Shown: positions 1 through 9,993 of the stretch, one piece after another
Numbering within the stretch: position 1 is the first letter of the stretch
Layout of the letters: each line of letters starts with the position of its first letter
Made by a program: the position numbers and the translations under genes
NCBI RefSeq assembly: GCF_029931775.1
Contig: NC_079325.1
Coordinates: 36,930,673-36,994,672, forward strand
DNA from: Euleptes europaea
Lineage: Eukaryota; Chordata; Lepidosauria; Squamata; Sphaerodactylidae
Length of the DNA: 64,000 nucleotides
Direction: 5' to 3'
The notes under the pieces: generated by a model
Told to the model about the DNA's origin: nothing
Seen by the model: the letters and a program-made list of their open reading frames with translations, nothing else
Databases searched by the model: none

Positions 1-982
1 TTTTTTCCTGGTTTTATTTTGGAAAAAAGGCTTTTTTCTCCTCTGTGGTGGCCGGCAAGCCTCTGAGGAGGCTTCTCAGCTGCGCTGACCTGGCTGCCGT
101 GATTTGCCCCCCCCCCTTCAGGAATGCATTGTTGGTCTGTTCCAGCAAGACTATCCTTATACAATTAGATCAGTAGACAATCATCAGCTTATTACCCTGG
201 ACAGTTCAATGGAACCTCCATGAACAGAAGCAGCATACCTCCGGATAGCAGATGTTGAGGTCAAACAACAAGGAAAGGACCTTGCCTTCATGTCCCGGGT
301 TTGAACTCCCCAGAGGCCTCTGGCTGCTGATAGCAGGATGCTGGATCGTTGTTCTGACTCAGCCAGGCAGGTCTAATAGTACCTTTAAGTGCTTTGGGAG
401 TTTCATGAGAGCTGCTTCTTCTGATAATTTATTTACTCTGTTAACAAGTATAAGGACTGCCCTGCCCCAAGTATCACGGTGTTCCTTCTCATCACCAACA
501 CTCACAGTCTACCTTTTCTCTAGACTGGCTGTTGCTGTATTCCCCCAAATTGTTTTGCTTCTGCACGTGTTTTGTGCAGGAACGACACTTTCCCCGGCTA
601 TTGTGCTTGCAGCTGCAACAGGAAGCTCAGCTCCTCCTTGTGGTTTTGTTTTCTTGCCTTTACCAGATGCAGAAGTTAAATACTGAAGCCGGTTGAAGAT
701 CTGAGAGTGCAAACCTCCGAAGGGCAGGTAGGTTTTATGGGGTGGCTGAAGGCTTCAGGAGTTTATAAGGGGCTGGGGAAGTTCCATTAAAAACAAGCAA
801 GTCGAATATAGGCAGTGTGGGTGTTTTTCCTGAAATAAATTCATAACCATTTCAGAGATAACAGATTGCTAGCAGGCAAAGACCACATACCTTACCGGAT
901 AACTTATGTATTTTGCTTGGGAGAAAGCTGTTTCGGGCTTTATGCAGTCAAGGCAAAAGAGAAGCAGCCTTTCTCTTCTTGT
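1..982. other. No gene recognised
   Basis: Mixed unique-looking sequence. Reading frames of up to 144 codons in 252-712 overlap on both strands and show no familiar domain. The part at about 225-380 resembles the tail of an interspersed repeat (a phrase like 'tagcaggatgctgga...gactcagccaggcaggtct'), low confidence. Confidence 0.3.
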
Positions 983-992
983 TTATCCCCAT

Positions 993-1299
993 GCTAGGAG
1001 CCCCGCGGCGCAGAGTGTTAAGCTGCAGTACTGCAGTCAAAAGCTCTGCTCATGACCTGTGTTCGATCCCGATGGAAGTTGGTTTCAGGTAGCTGGCTCA
1101 AGGTTGACTCAGCCTTCCATCCTTTGGAGGTCGGTCAAATGAGTACCCAGCTTGCTGGGGGTAAAGGGAAGATGACTGGGGAAGGCACTGGCAAACCACC
1201 CCGCAAACAAAGTCTGCCTTGGAAACGTCAGGATGTGACGTCACCCCATGGGTCAGCAATGACCTGGTGCTTGCACAGGGGACCTTTACCTTTTTTACC
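993..1299 (+). repeat. tRNA-headed SINE, family D (about 300 bp)
   Basis: It opens GGAGCCCCG(C/T)GGCGCAGAG and carries Pol III-like A-box and B-box stretches (GTTCGATCCC), then a body ending GGGGACCTTTACC. It is flanked by the 10-bp target duplication TTATCCCCAT (983-992 and 1300-1309). Five more copies or fragments occur in this window. A tRNA-derived SINE; family name not assigned. Confidence 0.85.
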
Positions 1300-1924
1300 T
1301 TATCCCCATAGCATTTGTTATTCAGAGGTATACTGCCTCTCTCCATGGAGGTTAATCTATCCAGCTATCAGGGTTAAGAGCCTACACGAGCTATTAGGGT
1401 TAAGAGCTGACATGAACCTTTTGAGATACGAAGTCAGACCCCTGGACTATCTAGCTGAGTATTGCCCCCTCCGACTCTAGAAAGAGTCAGTGACTCATGA
1501 AAACTTGGGCAGCAAAAGAGCTTTCCAAATAGTTGGTTCTTTTTCTAGATCATGCCGGAGACTGAACTTGGGACTTCCTGCATGCAAAACAGGTCCACAG
1601 GAACATTGGCCCCTACCCACCTATCTGTCCCTGTCAATATACGATCAGACCAATCCTGGGGTTTATAATGTACTTTAATGCCACTGTCACTGAATCTTGT
1701 GGCAGCAAGTTCCACAGCCTAATGAATATGGACGAGAAAGGATTTTTCTTTTACCGGTGTCCAATTCACTGCTAATACATTTCGTTGGCTGACCTCAAAT
1801 TAAGAGATTGGGATCCATGCTCTCTACATGCAAATATCAGTTTGTACAGGTCAACTCCCCAGTTCGAAAACAACCCCCTTGATATACCAGCTAACACTGG
1901 TCTGCTAAGGTTTCGGGATTTGTG

Positions 1925-2385
1925 GCTTATTTATTTACTTACTTCATTTACACCCCACCTTTCTCCCCAGTAGGGACTTCAAGCGGATAGCATCACTCTC
2001 CTTTCCTCCATTTTATCCTCACAACTAGGGTTGCCAACCTCCAGGTACTAGCTGGAGATCTCCTGCTATTACAGTTGATCTCCAGCCGATAGAGATCAGT
2101 TCACCTGGAGAAAATGGCCGCTTTGGTGATTGGACTCTATGGCATTGAAGTCGCTCCCCTCCCCAAACCCTGCCCTCCTCGGACTCTGCCCAAAAAACCT
2201 CCCACCAGTGATGAAGTGGGATCTGGCAACCCTAAGCACAACCCTTGGAGGTGGGTTAGGCTGAGAGTGTGTGTCTGGCCCAAGGTTGCCCCAGAAAGCT
2301 TCCATGGCACAGTAGGGATTTGAACCTGGGCCTCCCAGATCCTAATCCGACACTCTAACCACTACACCAACTCTGGCCATCAGTG
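1925..2385 (-). repeat. tRNA-headed SINE, minus strand, split by a MITE
   Basis: Read on the minus strand it begins near 2380 with a tRNA-like GTGTAGTGGTTAGAGTGTCGG and a B-box phrase AGGTTCAAATCCC, and ends in a body that recurs around 31415-31760 and 26193-26430. The MITE at 2028-2232 is inserted in it. Confidence 0.65.
2028..2232 (+). mobile_element. GGGTTGCC MITE, full-length, forward
   Basis: Reference copy for the commonest repeat here. It is about 205 bp, starts GGGTTGCCAACC, ends GGCAACCC, and is flanked by TA on both sides (2026-2027, 2233-2234). Inside are an inverted motif (GATCTCC...GGAGAT) and the phrases CTGGAGAAAATGG and GCATTGAAGTC. Short terminal inverted repeats, TA flanks and no coding capacity fit a non-autonomous DNA transposon of Tc1/mariner-like or similar target choice; superfamily not proven. 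'Forward' below means this orientation. Confidence 0.8.
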
Positions 2386-2574
2386 GAAAGAAACTTTACT
2401 CCAATCTTTGGGGCTGCATGGGAGAAGAGGCCACTTGTGTGAGTTCCTTGGCACTCCCCCCCTCACCAGCTCTGGCCTATAACTGGAATTTCAGCTTGAA
2501 CCACACAGTATTGCCCTCAAGCCCAGAGCAGCTATAAGAGGCCCGAGGCTGGAAAAGACAGCACCATAGCAAGG

Positions 2575-2790
2575 TGAATCAGGGCCAGAGAGCAGAAATT
2601 TAGGGCGAAAACGCACGGTCGCTTTAGCCTCCTTTATGCTCTGTTTCAGCCAGGATTCAGCCAAGATCGAATGCATGCGTTTTGCAGAACGTGAATTCGA
2701 TCCTGGCTGAATCCTGGCTGAATCGGAATAAAGGAGGCTAAAGCACTTGTGCGTTTTCGCCCTAAGTTTCTGCTCTCTGGCCCTGATTCA
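2575..2790. mobile_element. Foldback element, 216-bp near-palindrome
   Basis: The left arm (2575-about 2672) is the reverse complement of the right arm (about 2693-2790) with roughly nine in ten bases matching. Inner ends at 2603 and 2762 read GGGCGAAAACGCAC and its complement, flanked by TA. The palindrome continues some 28 bp beyond those ends on both sides, so the flanks are inverted copies too. No coding potential. Confidence 0.8.
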
Positions 2791-2965
2791 AAGATCTGCT
2801 TTAGCATAGTCAAAGGTGTGTCTTGGAGGAATGTTGGACTGTTCCCCCCCCCCCTTCAACCATTAGACTGTATGGCATTTCGCAAATCCCTTTCAGTCAG
2901 GGCTGGGCATTTAACTGGTTCATTATTGTCACACAATGGCCAAGTTTATTTTTCACGAAAGCATA

Positions 2966-3165
2966 GGGTTGCCAGGTCCCTCTTTGCCACCGGTGGGAGG
3001 TTTTGGGGGCAGAGCCTGAGGAGGGTGGGGTTTGGGGAGGGGAGGGACTTCAATGCCATAGAGTCCAATTTCCGAAGCGGCCATTTTCTCCAGGTGAACT
3101 GATCTCTATTGGCTGGAGATCAGTTGTAAATAGCGGGAGATCTCCTGCTAGTACCTGGAGGTTAC
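2966..3165 (-). mobile_element. GGGTTGCC MITE, reverse, distal end lost
   Basis: Starts TA/GGGTTGCCAGGTCCCTC and runs through to the CTAGTACCTGGAGGTT stretch, but the terminal GGCAACCC is missing. Confidence 0.75.
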
Positions 3166-3362
3166 TAGAGAAGAAAAACAGTATACCAAAACAAGTTGCC
3201 AACGAGTAGTGCTATATTACAACAAGTGATATGACAAAATAAAGACGAACATACACAAATATATGTACATTACACCTACATGGTATAAAGACCAAAGTAT
3301 CAAAACCTGGTATAAATTTCAACCTAAAAACAGAAGCTGGGTACCCAAGGTTGGGTGAAAAG

Positions 3363-3363
3363 A

Positions 3364-3443
<80 letters not shown>
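3363..3443. repeat. (TA)n(TG)n microsatellite
   Basis: About 22 bases of TA dinucleotides pass directly into about 58 bases of TG. A peptide of alternating Thr-His on the other strand is an artefact of it. Confidence 0.95.
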
Positions 3444-3447
<4 letters not shown>

Positions 3448-4254
3448 ATTGAAAGTATAATTTATTAGAAGCGCTATGTAAAATTTAAAATTCTTTAAAA
3501 GCATTAAAATAGCCCAATGGCATATCCTGAGGTTGATGACTGTAACCTTATACCAAATGCGTTTCGGCACAACAAGTTACCAAACAATATAAGTATAGTT
3601 CATAAGGCAAAAGCCTTTGGTAAGTTCTTCTGCTTTAGAGATCTGCTTGGAACCTGTTTGGTCTTCAAAGTTTTTCTCCTACTATGGTTTTGTAATTATT
3701 TGCATTGATCATTGGGCTGACGAAGCCAAAAGTGAAACTTGTCAAATTGATCTGGATAACACGTCCTGAAGATCTTTTCGTTATCAATTCAGGACTCAAG
3801 CCTTCACTGCTCTCTTGGAACAGCTTTTTTGCCCATTTGAACTGCTTGCAAATGAGATTCCCTGCCACATTTTTTAAAATTAAATTTTAAGGGATACAGA
3901 AAGAAAAAAAGGGGGTGGGGGACAAGATAAAATAGGAACACTGAGCATTATTGGGTCGGTGTCCAAGCCGAGCCCTCATCAACATCCAATTTTAATATAA
4001 ATCATTAACGGTTAGCATTAATTTTACTTACATTTCTATATCAACTTGATAGAAAAAGGTGAGAAGAAAAATTCAGTTTATCAAATTTAATAGTGATTCT
4101 ACAGAATATAAAACCTTACTCTTACTGACAAACATAATTTTACTATGAAGCTTACAATAAAAAACACTGATAACCTTTCTTCTGTCTAACTCTAAAGTTA
4201 CTTCTCTGTTCACATATATATATTTATGTTACTACTGATTTAAAACATATCTGT

Positions 4255-4450
4255 CATAGAAGGGTTGCCATCTTTGTTCATGTTCCTCCATCATCTTTCT
4301 TCGAAGCAGGTTAGTTAATTTTGCAACGGATGCATATTATTCATACATTTTTGTAATCCATTCTTTTAGCGTTGGTGTCTTTCTTTCTTTCCAGTATTTT
4401 GCAAACAGTGTTCTAGCCGCAGTCATCCCATATTGGTACAGTTCTTTGTT
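4255..4450 (-). repeat. L1-like LINE fragment, end of ORF2
   Basis: Read on the minus strand from 4422 it gives MTAARTLFAKYWKERK and then TLKEWITKM, matching the conserved tail of L1-type ORF2 (MTAARxxxAxxWK...P...EWxxK). Remaining sequence back to about 3880 may be its AT-rich 3' part. Old fragment, no active domains. Confidence 0.65.
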
Positions 4451-4867
4451 TGTGGATTTAATTTGAGGTGGGACCATTCCTCACAGAAAATATTTGGCTT
4501 GTAGATCAAAGTGCACTTGAATTCCCTGCCATTTCCAAGGAGATGTGTGCCATCTTTGCAGAGCAGCTGCCGTGTGAGAAACAGGACCTCAAAAGCCCTG
4601 CTCGGAAATGTCAATCTTGTTTGGGCTTCATTTCGTTTTGTATCCTAGCCTCCATGTTTCCTGCAACGTGTTTTGCTGGGACTTGGAGCAGCGGAAAGAG
4701 GGCCCGAGCAAAGTCAGCAGTTTGTTTCCTGTATTTCTCGAACGGGGAGGCCTTTTTGACGAAGCAGAAAGGAGGATGCAGAAGCACAAGGCCTTTTAGT
4801 AAAGGCAGTTTTCATTTCTGAGCAAGACCCGCAGAGAAGGGTGGAAGTGCCTTAAGGAGACTAACGG

Positions 4868-4990
4868 AGAAGCCCTGGCCTGGATGGCCCGGGCTTGCCC
4901 GATCTTGTCAGCAGGGTCTGCCCTGGTTAGTTCTTGGACGGGAGACCACCAAGGAAGTCTGGGGTCACTACTACCCAGAGGCCAACAATT
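4868..4990 (+). repeat. 5S rRNA-headed SINE, head part (continues at 5404)
   Basis: Contains a decayed 5S internal control region: CCCGATCTTGTCAG, then CCTGGTTAGTTCTTGGACGG and GAGACCACC. The body resumes at 5404-5500 beyond two MITEs. Confidence 0.75.
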
Positions 4991-4991
4991 A

Positions 4992-5194
4992 GGGTTGCCA
5001 ACCTCCAGGTGGTGGCTGGAGACCTCCCACTATTGCAACTGATTTCCAGCCGGTAGAGATCAGTTCACCTGGAGAAAAGGGCTGCTTTGGCAATTGGGCT
5101 CTTTGGCATTGAAGCCCCTCCCCTCTCCAAACCCCACCCTCTTCAGGCTCTGCCCCCAAAATCTCCAGGTATTTCCCAACCCAGAGCTGGCAAC
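4992..5194 (+). mobile_element. GGGTTGCC MITE, forward, second subfamily end
   Basis: Left end intact; the right part reads CTCCAGGTATTTCCCAACC rather than the CCCGCCGGTGGCAAAGAGG of the reference, a recurrent subfamily difference. It abuts the next copy across a single TA. Confidence 0.75.
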
Positions 5195-5196
5195 TA

Positions 5197-5401
5197 GGGT
5201 TGCCAACCTCCAGGTACTAGATGGCGATCTCCTGCTATTACAACTGATCTCCAACCGATAGAGATCAGTTCCCCTGGAGAAAATGGCTGCTTTGGCAATT
5301 GGACTCTATGACATTGAAGTCCCTCCCTTCCCCAAACCCCGCCCTCCTCAGGCTCCGCCCCAAAAAACTCCCACCGGTGGCAAAGAGGGACCTGGCAACC
5401 C
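5197..5401 (+). mobile_element. GGGTTGCC MITE, forward, full-length
   Basis: Both ends intact, TA at 5195-5196 and 5402-5403. Inserted head-to-tail behind the copy ending at 5194, both within a 5S-headed SINE. Confidence 0.85.
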
Positions 5402-5403
5402 TA

Positions 5404-5500
5404 CAGGCAACCCAACTGACAATGGAAACCACCTCTGTTCGACTCTTGCTTTGAAAACCCTTCAGGGTCGCCATTAGTCGGCAGCAACTTGATAGCCTTT
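5404..5500 (+). repeat. 5S rRNA-headed SINE, tail part
   Basis: Carries the tail phrases CACCTCTGTTCGACTCTTGC and TTGAAAACCCTTCAGGGTCG seen in the uninterrupted copy at 60764-60980. Confidence 0.7.
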
Positions 5501-5663
5501 TCTGCTCATGAAAGGGAGGTGGCTCAAGAAAGTGTCTGTCAGTGAGGAAGTCTCAGGTTTAAATCACACCATAGACTTGGTAACCTTAAAGAGACCAGTC
5601 TCTCTCCATTCAAAATATGGGGCTGATAATACTGGTCTACTTTTCAGGGATGTTGTAATAGTA

Positions 5664-5874
5664 GGGTTGCCAGGTCCCTCTTCGCAACCAGCGGGAGATT
5701 TTGGGGGCGGAGCCTGAGGAAGGTGGAGTTTGGGGAGGGAAGGGAAGGGACTTCAATGCCATAGAGTTCAATTGCCAAAGCGGCCATTTTTCTCCAGATG
5801 ATCTGATCTCTATCGGCTGGAGATCAGTTGAATTAGCAGGAGATCTCCTGCTACTACCTGGCAGTTGGCAACCC
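5664..5874 (-). mobile_element. GGGTTGCC MITE, reverse, full-length
   Basis: Starts TA/GGGTTGCCAGGTCCCTC and ends TTGGCAACCC/TA. Confidence 0.85.
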
Positions 5875-6693
5875 TATGTAATAGAGAGACAACAGTTATG
5901 GAGTGTGTTGCAGCCTCCAAAGTAAGCAACCGTTCTGGGCCTGCACCATGCCTGGGTGAGTGGGGGGCCTCCCCCCCCCCCACAGTGTTCTCTGCCTTGA
6001 GTTCCATGATGGAAGAAAGGCAGGATCCAGTTATCTAATACAACAACCAGTATTATTTGACAAAAAAAAAACCTAATGACAGTTTGATGAAGACAGAAAT
6101 ACTTGAAGGGGGAAAATTTATTTGTGCTTGAACAGGAAAATGCCCCAAAGTTAAAACTTTCCACAATCCCAATGTAATTTGGGTCGAAAATGCACATGGA
6201 TCCCCCTTGTGTAAAGCTGAAATGAATCCCTAGCCTTAAATGACGGTGCAAAATCAGGAATTTCAAAAATGTGTAGCTTAAAAAGCAATCACACGCCACA
6301 TTTTGGAATGCAAAGGTGTGGGTCCTGTCTAGATGTTCAGTCATCATGGAAATGTTAAAACATGTATTTCCTATCTCGCTCTGAATGTGGGTTTGTGCGT
6401 AAGAAAACCCTCACGTGTTTGGAACAAGATTTGCACTGCAGCCCTAGCGTCTCAGTCCGAGACTGGCACAACAGATCTTTCTGCTCTTAAAGACGTTACA
6501 CTTGCAGGAAGAAAGGCTCGGCGCTAGCGGATGGCGCAGCTGGGCATTTGTTGAGGCTCACCGGCTGGCAAGGGGCCCTTGATCTGGGAGCATCACCATT
6601 GTGGTGAGTTTTTCTTCGGAGACATGCGGCTCTCTCAGAATGCTCTGCAGCAAAGGGCCAGTCATGTGTGGGAAGGGCAATGCAAGATCAGTA

Positions 6694-6898
6694 GGGTTGC
6701 CAGGTTTCTCTTCGTCACTGGTGGGAGGTTTTTGGGGCAGAGCCTGAGGAGGGCAGGGTTTGAGGAGGGGAGGGACCTCAATGCCATAGAGTCCAATTGC
6801 CAAAGCGGCCATTTTCTCCAGGTGAACTGATCTCTATCGGCTGGAGATCAGTTGTAATAGCAGGAGATCTCCAGCTACTACCTGGAGCTTGGCAACCC
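6694..6898 (-). mobile_element. GGGTTGCC MITE, reverse, full-length
   Basis: Both ends and both TA flanks are intact. A 5S-SINE scrap (GCCTGGGCCATCCAGGTC) follows at about 6912-6932. Confidence 0.85.
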
Positions 6899-6939
6899 TA
6901 AAGATCAGGTTCGCCTGGGCCATCCAGGTCACAGCAACA

Positions 6940-8230
6940 ACAGCACAGAGATATTCAAATGAAAAGCAATACAGTAGAACTAACTAAGCTAGACACATTC
7001 CCTATGTTGTAGCTGGTTCCTCAGAGCATGTGCAGGGTTCCTTGTGGTAACAAGAAGTTGAAGGAGTCCTTGGCTCCTACCCAACTTCCTGTGGACCCAG
7101 TTTCCACTGAAGACGGAAAATTGAAGACGAGGGAAAATCCCAAATGTCCAGATATTTATGCTAAATGGAGTTGGACTTAAGCCAGCCTCTTTTCTAAGAA
7201 AGACAAGCAGATTTCTCCCATCCCATGCAAATCCCCATATCTGATGTCAGAGGCTACTTTTACCAATCAGCGCCATATGCAATATAGTCCCAGCTCCATC
7301 AAGTACTTGGTAATGGCACTGAACATCCATGGCAAATAGATGGTCTGGTCCAAACAGGATTGTCCTTTGTCCAAAAAGGATCAAGTCTGCCAGGATGGCC
7401 CAACATGGAGTGGAAGTGGATGGCTCATTGAAATGGAATCTCTAGGTGACCAAGATCCCAGGTGCTCTAGAGGGCCCACTTAAGCCTTTAGCAAGTTTTA
7501 GGATTTCTGTCACAGTGGCCTCTTGGGTTTGCCAATATTACATGTCAGGTTGAAACAAGTGCGGCAGTGGGGTGGTGGACGTTTGCGTCACAAAATGTAA
7601 ACTTTGAAAATGAGCGGCTGCAACCCTGTGAGCAGTTATGGGGGAGTGTGGCCCAGTGCTATTCACTGAGGCTTACTTTTGAGTAAATACACTTCTTAAC
7701 CAGGTTCAGGGGATGGGACTGAAGCTATCCTAGAAACCTAGAAACCCCCCATCAGAGATACATTTGGTGAGGGGAATGGCTGTCACAGTGATGAAAGGGG
7801 AACCTACTGCACATGCTCAGAATCGCCATCTTAAATTCCTTGAGCCAGTTCAAACAGGTTCCAGGGCTCAGCTTTCAGTATCAGATTACAAGAGTGAGCA
7901 TCTGTGATGGTATATCCCTTATTTGGCACAGTGGTGGAGCTACCTAGACGTAGCTCCAGGACGAAACATAGTTTATACTGCTGGGGTAAAAAGAATGTGC
8001 TGCATGGCATAATGCCCAACGGGTGGAGGAGGGAGAAAAGCCACTGCTGGCTGAAACAGGTACCAAGATGCAAACATGGTTTTTGTCAGGCTTCTCTTCA
8101 CAATTGTTTATTTTCTTTTGAAAAGAGGAGAGGTTTCTCACCAGGTCAGTAAGATGTTTGAACATGTTCCAAGCTTTTTGGTTTTCTTAAGAAAAGGATA
8201 CAGAGGGAAATGTAAGGCAAGGCAAGTAGG
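6940..8230. other. No gene recognised
   Basis: Unique-looking sequence without a coding frame I can support. A short stretch at 7665-7695 (GAGGCTTACTTTTGAGTAAA) looks like the core of an old MITE. Confidence 0.3.
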
Positions 8231-8233
8231 AAT

Positions 8234-8556
8234 AAGAGAGCCAGCATGGTGTAGTGGTTAAGAGCGGAGGTTTGGAGCGGTGGACTCTAATCTGGAGAAC
8301 CGGGTTTGATTCCCCACTCCTCCACATGAGTGGCGGAGGCTAATCTGGTGAACTGGATTTGTTTCCCCACTCCTACACACAAAGCCAGCTGGGTGACCTT
8401 GGGCTAGTCAGTCACACTCTCTCAGCCCCACCTACCTCACTGGGTGTCTGTTGTGGGGAGGGGAAGGGAAGGTGATTGAAAGCCGGTTTGATTCTTCCTT
8501 AAGTGGTGGAGAAAGTCGGCATATAAAAACCAACTCCTCCTTCTTTTTCTTCTTGC
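8234..8556 (+). repeat. tRNA-headed SINE, family B (Sauria/Squam type)
   Basis: Starts GCCAGCATGGTGTAGTGGTT, has a B-box GGGTTTGATTCCCC, a long body with GCTGGGTGACCTTGGGCTAG, and ends AAAGTCGGCATATAAAAACC with a CTT-rich tail. This head and tail plan matches the squamate tRNA-derived SINEs known to use a LINE-like 3' tail; the family name is inferred. Confidence 0.85.
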
Positions 8557-8744
8557 CAGTTGTGATTGGAGGGTGGGTGGTCTTCAGTTTGTGTCCTGCC
8601 CAGTCGGAAAGCCAATCCAAGCGATCACTTGCAGCAAAGTGACATGCAAAAGGTGCACCGTCAAATCCTTTGCAGTGTTATGAAGGTGCTGGGATGGATT
8701 TCCAATTGGGCAGTTCAGTGACAGCATAGAGATAGCTTTGGCTC

Positions 8745-8925
8745 ATTTCAGAGGGTAGCCGTGTTGGTCTGCAGTAGAACAGTTAGTTTCGAGTCCAGTA
8801 GAACCTTAGAGACCAACAAGAGTTTCAGGGTATAAGCTCTGACTCTCGAATGCTTATTCCCCAAAAATCGTGTTGGTCTTTAAGGTGCTCCTGGACTCGA
8901 ATCTGACTGTTCTTTGGCTCCTTGC
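8745..8925 (+). repeat. Interspersed repeat with GTAGCCGTGTTGGTCTG motif
   Basis: Contains GGGTAGCCGTGTTGGTCTGC, CTTAGAGACCAACAAGA and an inverted echo (GTTGGTCTTTAAGGTGC), a pattern common in reptile genomes. Class not assigned. Confidence 0.5.
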
Positions 8926-9298
8926 AATTCATGACGCATAATTCAGTCCTCTGTTTCAATCACTTTTTAGTGAGCCCTTGAAATTGTTCTGAACTGTATT
9001 ACAAAAGCTCTGTGTCTTTGCTTTCTCACATATTGCTGTTGACCCAACACACCTGATATATTTTTCTCTGTTGTCTCAAAAAAGGTGCTTTTCTTAATTG
9101 TCTGTTCTGCCAGGATATGTGTGTGGTGTCTCTTCCCAGTATTCCAGCCTTGATTGTCTGCAAGCCTGATTCCTGGAACTGACCTTGTTTATGATAATCA
9201 CATGTTCTAAACTGGGTCACAAATACCTTTTATATCCTTGCACTGCCATTTCTGAAGAGTAGTTCAAACAAATCATGCACCAATATGATGTCACCTTA

Positions 9299-9337
9299 GG
9301 GCTGCCAGGTCCCCTCTGGCCACTGGTGGGGGGTAGG
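9299..9337 (-). mobile_element. GGGTTGCC MITE fragment, reverse
   Basis: Only the first ~38 bp (GGGCTGCCAGGTCCCCTC) remain before another copy begins. Confidence 0.55.
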
Positions 9338-9425
9338 GTTGCCAGATCCAGGTTGGGAAACTCCTGGAGATTTGGGGATGGAGCCTGGGGAGGACAAGGG
9401 CTTCAGTGGAATACAATGCCATAGA
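9338..9425 (-). mobile_element. GGGTTGCC MITE, left part, split by a CR1 LINE
   Basis: Starts GGGTTGCCAGATCCAGG and stops at CCATAGAG; the missing part resumes at 12193 (TCCATTTTCTCCAGG...CACCTGGAGGCTGG). The two halves bracket the CR1 and hAT elements. Confidence 0.75.
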
Positions 9426-9993
9426 GAAAATGCATTTCAATAGAGAGAAATGTAAAGTTCTGCATTTAGGTAAGAAAAATCAAGTGCATAATTATAGGAT
9501 GGGGGAGACTTGTCTCAGCAGTAGTGTGTGCGAAAAGGATGAGGTCTTAGTAGACCAAACACTGAACATGAGTCAGCAGTGATGAGGTAGCTAAAAAGGT
9601 AAATGGGATCCTGGGCTGTATCAGCAGAAGTATAGTGTCCAGATCATGCGAAGTTATGGTATCACTTTACTCTGCTCTGGTTAGACCTCACCTAGAATAT
9701 TGTGTTAAGTTTTGGCCACCACAATTTGAGAAGGATGTAGACAAGCTGGAAAGTGTCCAGAGGAGGGCAACAAAATGGTGAGGGGTCTGGAGACCAAGTC
9801 CTATGAGGAAAGGTTGAAGGAGCTGGGTATGTTTAACCTGAAGAAGAGAAGGCTGAGAGGGGATATGATAACCATCTTCAAGTACTTGAAGGGCTGTCAT
9901 ATAGAGGAGGGTGCCGAGTTGTTTTCTGTTGCCACAGAAGGTCGGACCAGAACCAATGGGTTGAAAGTAAATCAAAAGAGTTTCCATCTAGAC

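Noticed and set aside
3319-3570. Minus-strand frame with poly-His/Thr and Tyr-Ile runs
   Set aside because: Direct translation of the TA/TG microsatellite.
4468-4821. 117-codon plus-strand frame
   Set aside because: Overlapped by another frame on the same strand and adjoining L1-like sequence; no domain seen.
8234-8310. tRNA genes at the many A-box/B-box matches
   Set aside because: These are SINE heads: no cloverleaf with paired acceptor stem, and the same SINE body follows each.
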